64,000 nucleotides of DNA from Azadirachta indica (taxonomy: Eukaryota; Streptophyta; Magnoliopsida; Sapindales; Meliaceae). The notes under the pieces were generated by a model. That model was not told where the DNA came from and ran no database searches. It worked only from the letters and a program-made list of their open reading frames with translations. Position numbers and translations under genes: made by a program. The number at the start of each line of letters is the position of its first letter. Position 1 is the first letter of the stretch. The DNA is taken from positions 1,246,523 to 1,310,522 of the forward strand of contig CM040450.1 in NCBI GenBank assembly GCA_022749755.1, read 5' to 3'. Of this stretch, positions 60,481-64,000 are shown one piece after another.

Positions 60481-61568
60481 ATTGGCCGAATAGTACTCTC
60501 CCTCAAACATGAATATGGTTCTTTGATTTGGGCAATCCCGCTTGTAATGTCCTACACCTCGACAATTAAAACATTTAATATTTCTTGTTTTAGTAGTAAA
60601 ATCAAGCTTACCCTTGTCTTTACTTGGGTTGAATATTTTGAAAAACTCTTTGGATTCGATTTAGGCTTGGATGATGAAGCCTTATCATCTTTCCTCCAAT
60701 TTGATTTGAATGAAGAAGTATAGGAGGAAAACTGACTTGTACGACCTCTCTTTTTTAGTTGCTTCTCAACTTTCAATACAAGGTGAAGCAAGTTTTCTAG
60801 CTCCATATATAGTTGCAATTCAACCATATTAGAAATCTCTTTGTTCAAACCATTGAGGAATCTTGCCATTGTACCTTCATTATCTTCCTCTACATTTGCT
60901 CTTATCATTATTACCTCTATCTCCTTGTAGTATTCCTCAATACTTTTAGACCCTTGTTTGAGATTTTGAAGTCGATTGTACAATTCTCTATAGTAGTAGC
61001 TTGGTACAAATCTCTTGTACATGATGGATTTCAGATCTCTCCACTCTTCAATGTGCCTTTCCTTATTTCTCATTTGCTTTTGTTTAGTATCATCCTACCA
61101 AGTAATAGCATAAGCTTCGAAAACAGCAACGACAAACTTCAACTTCTTGGATTCAGTGTAATCATTGCAATCAAACACTAATTCAATCTTCGTTTCCCAA
61201 TTCAAGTATGCTTTAAGATCCATTCTTCCATAAAATGATGGAATTTTCAGTTTGACCCCACTATTGTTATTATTGTTGTTATTTCTTTCCCTCTGTCTCA
61301 CCTCTTCTTCTTCTCCATTGTCATCAAGCGATTCACTATCATTAAAGCCATCATCTAATTGAGCTTTTCTTGGTATTTGCCTAGCTTATATAGTTGCATT
61401 AGGAGCATTAGGTAGCTGCCCCTTTGTGGCTGAAACCTTCAGCCTCTCCATTCTATCAACCAACTCTCCATATTTTCTATTCATGGCTTGCAACAACTCG
61501 GTTAAGGCTTGGAATTGATCTATCTCACTTTGTGGATTTCTTACTTGTCCACTCATCCTACAAGACAA
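60481..61568 (-). pseudogene. Gypsy gag
   Basis: Begins MSGQVRNPQSEIDQFQALTE and continues through SGVKLKIPSFYGRMDLKAYL, a stretch ending AYAITW, MYKRFVPSYYYRELYNRLQN, SIEEYYKEIEVIMIRANVEE, FLNGLNKEISNMVELQLYME. A canonical zinc knuckle CFNCRGVGHYKRDC lies at about 60525-60570. Stops near 61384 and a frameshift near 60600 break the frame. It is the same family as the plus-strand fragment at 17.7 kb. Confidence 0.87.
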
Positions 61569-62571
61569 GTTTAGTAAAGCAAAAGAATAATTTCCTCACT
61601 TCACTCCCTATCATGTTTCACTCAAGAAATGTTATCACTCAAGTTCACTTGTATTTCACACTTTATTTATGGCTTTTCTTTATATGAGCTCACATTAAAC
61701 CTTTTTCCACTCTAATTCTCTTATTAAGATTAGTTACTAAAATCAAAATTTATACAAACTTACTAAATACAATGAAAATTAAAATAAAACCAAGGTAAAT
61801 TAAAATTAAAGAAGACCTAATTACTTATAACAGAAGAAAAAAAAAATGAAATTAGAAGAAACTCTAACTTGGAAATTGGAAATTCAGAAGCAAAAAAAAG
61901 TAATTACCCCAAACCAATTTAGATAGGCAACAAATTGGGATAGCACAAGAACTAGGAAATAAATTTTAGAAATGATAAAGGAAATATTAAGAATAAAGAA
62001 AAAAAATTAGTACAGCAATAGGAAAGTCAACAAAAAATTATGGAAAGATTAGGAAGCAAATCCTAACTTGTTTTGGAATGTAGGCTTGATTTGATCAAAC
62101 AGGCTTCAAATAATCTGATTTTTCTTTTTATTCTCCTTATTTTCATTCAACACTTGCCCTTTTTTTTTTTTCGTCCTTTCCAAACTAGAAATTAGATTGT
62201 ACTATATGCTTACCCTACACAGCCTTAATTGCCAAATTTTCTATTTCTTCCTTTTTTTTCTTCTCTTAGCCAAATGCTTTGTTTTTCTTTCTTTTATTGT
62301 TTTTTCACCTCCAAAAACGTAGGAGTGACCAAACAAAAATAAATAGAAAGAAACACAAAAGAAATGAATAGACAAAGACTAAATCAACTGAATTGGAGAT
62401 TAATACAACCCAAACTTGACTTGCTGTGAATTGAAAGGAAACCCTCTTTTTTTATATATATATAATAGACACAAAAATGAAAACAAACGGAATTGAAGCA
62501 AACAGACTAAAAAAACTAAAGAAACAAATAGACAGATTTGAGAAATGATATAACCTGATTTAAAGTCGTAA
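61569..62571 (-). other. Gypsy 5' untranslated leader
   Basis: About 1 kb of A/T-rich, pyrimidine-run sequence between the PBS and gag. No coding; expected for this element type. Confidence 0.6.
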
Positions 62572-62582
62572 CTCTAATACCA
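62572..62582 (-). other. Gypsy primer-binding site
   Basis: The minus strand reads TGGTATTAGAG, a one-base variant of the tRNA-Met complement TGGTATCAGAG, 3 bp after the LTR end. Confidence 0.8.
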
Positions 62583-62585
62583 AAT

Positions 62586-63122
62586 TGATACGAACCCCGA
62601 GTATATTAAATTTGAGACCTAATATCTTTACGCATGGAAGAAACTCCTTGGAAAGCTAAATCAGATTTACCCAAGTCCGCGACCCAATTTCAACTTGTGA
62701 AATAGAACCTTAAAATAAATACCCTCAAAGTAATTAGTTTTGATTGTAAGAATTATGATTCAAATAAAAATCAAAACAAGAGAAACACTCTCAATTTTAT
62801 TTCATTCAAAGAGTAATAATGTTTCCATGAGAGCATGTGGCTAAATATATAAGGGTACAAGAAATAAGTAACCCTAAATAGAGTCCTAAACACATAACAA
62901 ACTAAATAACATATATTTATAAATAATACGAAGATAGATAATGGGCTTGAGCAACAACTTAGCCCAAATGGCGCATGAAATCTGAAACTTTCATCATGAT
63001 GAAGATTTGATTCGAATTGTAAATAAAAGACATGAACATGCTTGCTTATCCTTGAGACATCATTTGAATATGGCCTTGTATAGATTTAAGAATTTGAATT
63101 TCATATAAGCTTTAATCTTCAA
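62586..63122 (-). repeat. 5' LTR of the gypsy element (shared with a second copy)
   Basis: The plus-strand view starts TGATACGAACCCCGAG, giving the ..TATCA end on the minus strand next to the PBS. It matches 56146-56743. Beyond it comes pol tail, not host DNA, so this LTR is also the 3' LTR of a second, truncated element. Confidence 0.85.
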
Positions 63123-63420
63123 GTTTTGCCTTCTTGTACTTGTGTCAATGTTACCAAGCTCTGATTATTGTCTTGAAGTTCAAACTTGATATTTGACTCT
63201 TTCTTGTACTCTTGAATTGTTGCAAGATCGTCCCACAAGTCTTGAATCATCTCATTCAATGCATCCTTGAATTTCTTCGTTCTTGCTCTTGTAATGGGAC
63301 CACTAGGTAACTGAATTGGATCATTGCTCTTGTGTGCATCCGTATTTGCATCAAGGTGACTGGTTGCAAGCATGAATTCCATCTCAGTATATTCTCCGAT
63401 GGTAAATTTCAATGTGAATG
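63123..63420 (-). pseudogene. Pol tail of a second gypsy copy
   Basis: An open frame at 63119-63412 reads DANTDAHKSNDPIQLPSGPI, RARTKKFKDALNEMIQDLWD and KKESNIKFELQDNNQSLVTL. It is an ortholog of the peptide at 56818-57000 and less damaged. It is joined upstream to a short GEYTEMEFML stretch, then similarity stops. The second element is cut off here. Confidence 0.8.
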
Positions 63421-64000
63421 AAAAGTCTCTTTTTTGTCTTATTTACTGTTGAGAATGTAGTGGTAAGGTATATGGTCTTGTCCTAATGTAGGATCTTCAT
63501 AGTTATGTGAATTAACTAAGTCATAGAAAAGATAGCTTTAGTTGAGTTACATACCCTAATTAATTGATCCCAGAATGGTAGTAAATATGTATCTAGTCAA
63601 AACTTCGTAGTAGGCATTGATTTAGCATGTATCATTTTATCATAAACAAGATCCTTAGAATTTTCCATGATAATAAATCATGCTTAGATATAACAAACAC
63701 CCTAAATCAATATATAAAAACCTAATCAATACTTAGTGATTGGCTTGGTACACAAGACTCCAACAAAAATATTTAAATAAATAAATAAATTCCATTTGTA
63801 TTTTATTAGTCAATGAACCCCATCTTAACACTATAAGCTTTACCTTACCTCTAAGCCCACAAAATTTCAGCAATCTATAGTATATAAATGATCTAATAAA
63901 TAGCTATTAAGCATATACATGAATATACATTACTTGTTGGTGTCAATCAACTATCTAGAGATAAATTAAAGTACATAATATTTTAATCATTTAAGAAGAT
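63421..64000. other. AT-rich DNA beyond the gypsy tail
   Basis: No coding was recognised, including no continuation of the RHF2A RING domain. A short (TAAA)n run lies at about 63772-63790. Confidence 0.4.

Larger units (their letters stand above)
56146..63122 (-). mobile_element. Ty3/gypsy element with both LTRs, full domain set, inactive
   Basis: A complete minus-strand element: 5' LTR, PBS, gag, protease, RT, RNase H, integrase, GPF-type tail, 3' LTR. The two LTRs are similar but clearly diverged, with many substitutions and an ~80-bp length difference, so the insertion is not recent. Stops and frameshifts occur in every domain. The lineage resembles common plant chromovirus-type gypsy elements, but I see no chromodomain and do not name a clade. 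Confidence 0.88.

Noticed and set aside
1..64000. CRISPR array, tRNA, rRNA, prokaryotic operon or integrated virus
   Set aside because: No regularly spaced direct repeats, no cloverleaf-like segments recognised by eye and no rRNA-like sequence. All reverse transcriptases seen are in plant LTR-retrotransposon context.

Overview
This looks like nuclear DNA of a eudicot plant, probably a woody one; a Citrus-like origin is only a guess. The window is very AT-rich and has GT-AG introns. It holds a plant TauE/SafE gene, remains of PPR, LRR receptor-like-protein and RING-finger (RHF2A-type) genes, and many plant LTR retrotransposons. Nothing bacterial or organellar was seen. Only one host gene, TauE/SafE at 42.0-44.4 kb (minus strand), keeps all of its exons. 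Even that gene lacks one base in an A-run in exon 1 as given.

Layout. 0-3.6 kb: 5' part of a broken LRR receptor-like protein gene (minus), with duplicated intron material. 4.0-9.3 kb: a repeat family ending in a 1,483-bp inverted repeat, nearly perfect, around a 252-bp spacer. The outer end of each arm is the first ~270 bp of a Ty1/copia LTR. 9.0-17.3 kb: that copia element (LTR, PBS, gag with a 656-bp internal tandem duplication, protease, integrase, RT, RNase H, then an envelope-like/PF20167-type third ORF), full of stops. 17.7-19.0 kb: Ty3/gypsy gag-protease fragment. 19.3-30.0 kb: nested Athila/Tat-like material (LTR-like copies, the GTGTGGGGGAGGG tract, a decayed PF20167-type ORF) carrying a 2.6-kb solo LTR. 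30.1-30.4 kb: small copia-type LTR. 31.7-33.1 kb: PPR pseudogene like Arabidopsis At5g47360. 34.7-38.2 kb: another copia remnant (minus) broken by a Harbinger-like MITE and bordered by two other inverted-repeat elements. 39.7-40.7 kb: solo LTR of the 9.0-kb copia family, opposite strand. 42.0-44.4 kb: TauE/SafE gene. 44.4-51.9 kb: AT-rich intergenic DNA with short tandem repeats. 51.9-54.4 kb: decayed Tnt1-type copia. 56.0-56.15 kb: RHF2A-type RING exon cut off by a Ty3/gypsy element (56.15-63.1 kb, minus). Behind the 5' LTR of that element lies the pol tail of a second copy.

The genes do not form a pathway. The window records repeated transposon insertion, nesting and decay around a few host genes. 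The points most worth following up are the long hairpin-forming inverted repeat and its junctions inside a copia LTR, the one-base lesion in the TauE/SafE gene, its probable GC-AG intron, and the host exon truncated at a gypsy LTR. I did not find a convincing new biological system.
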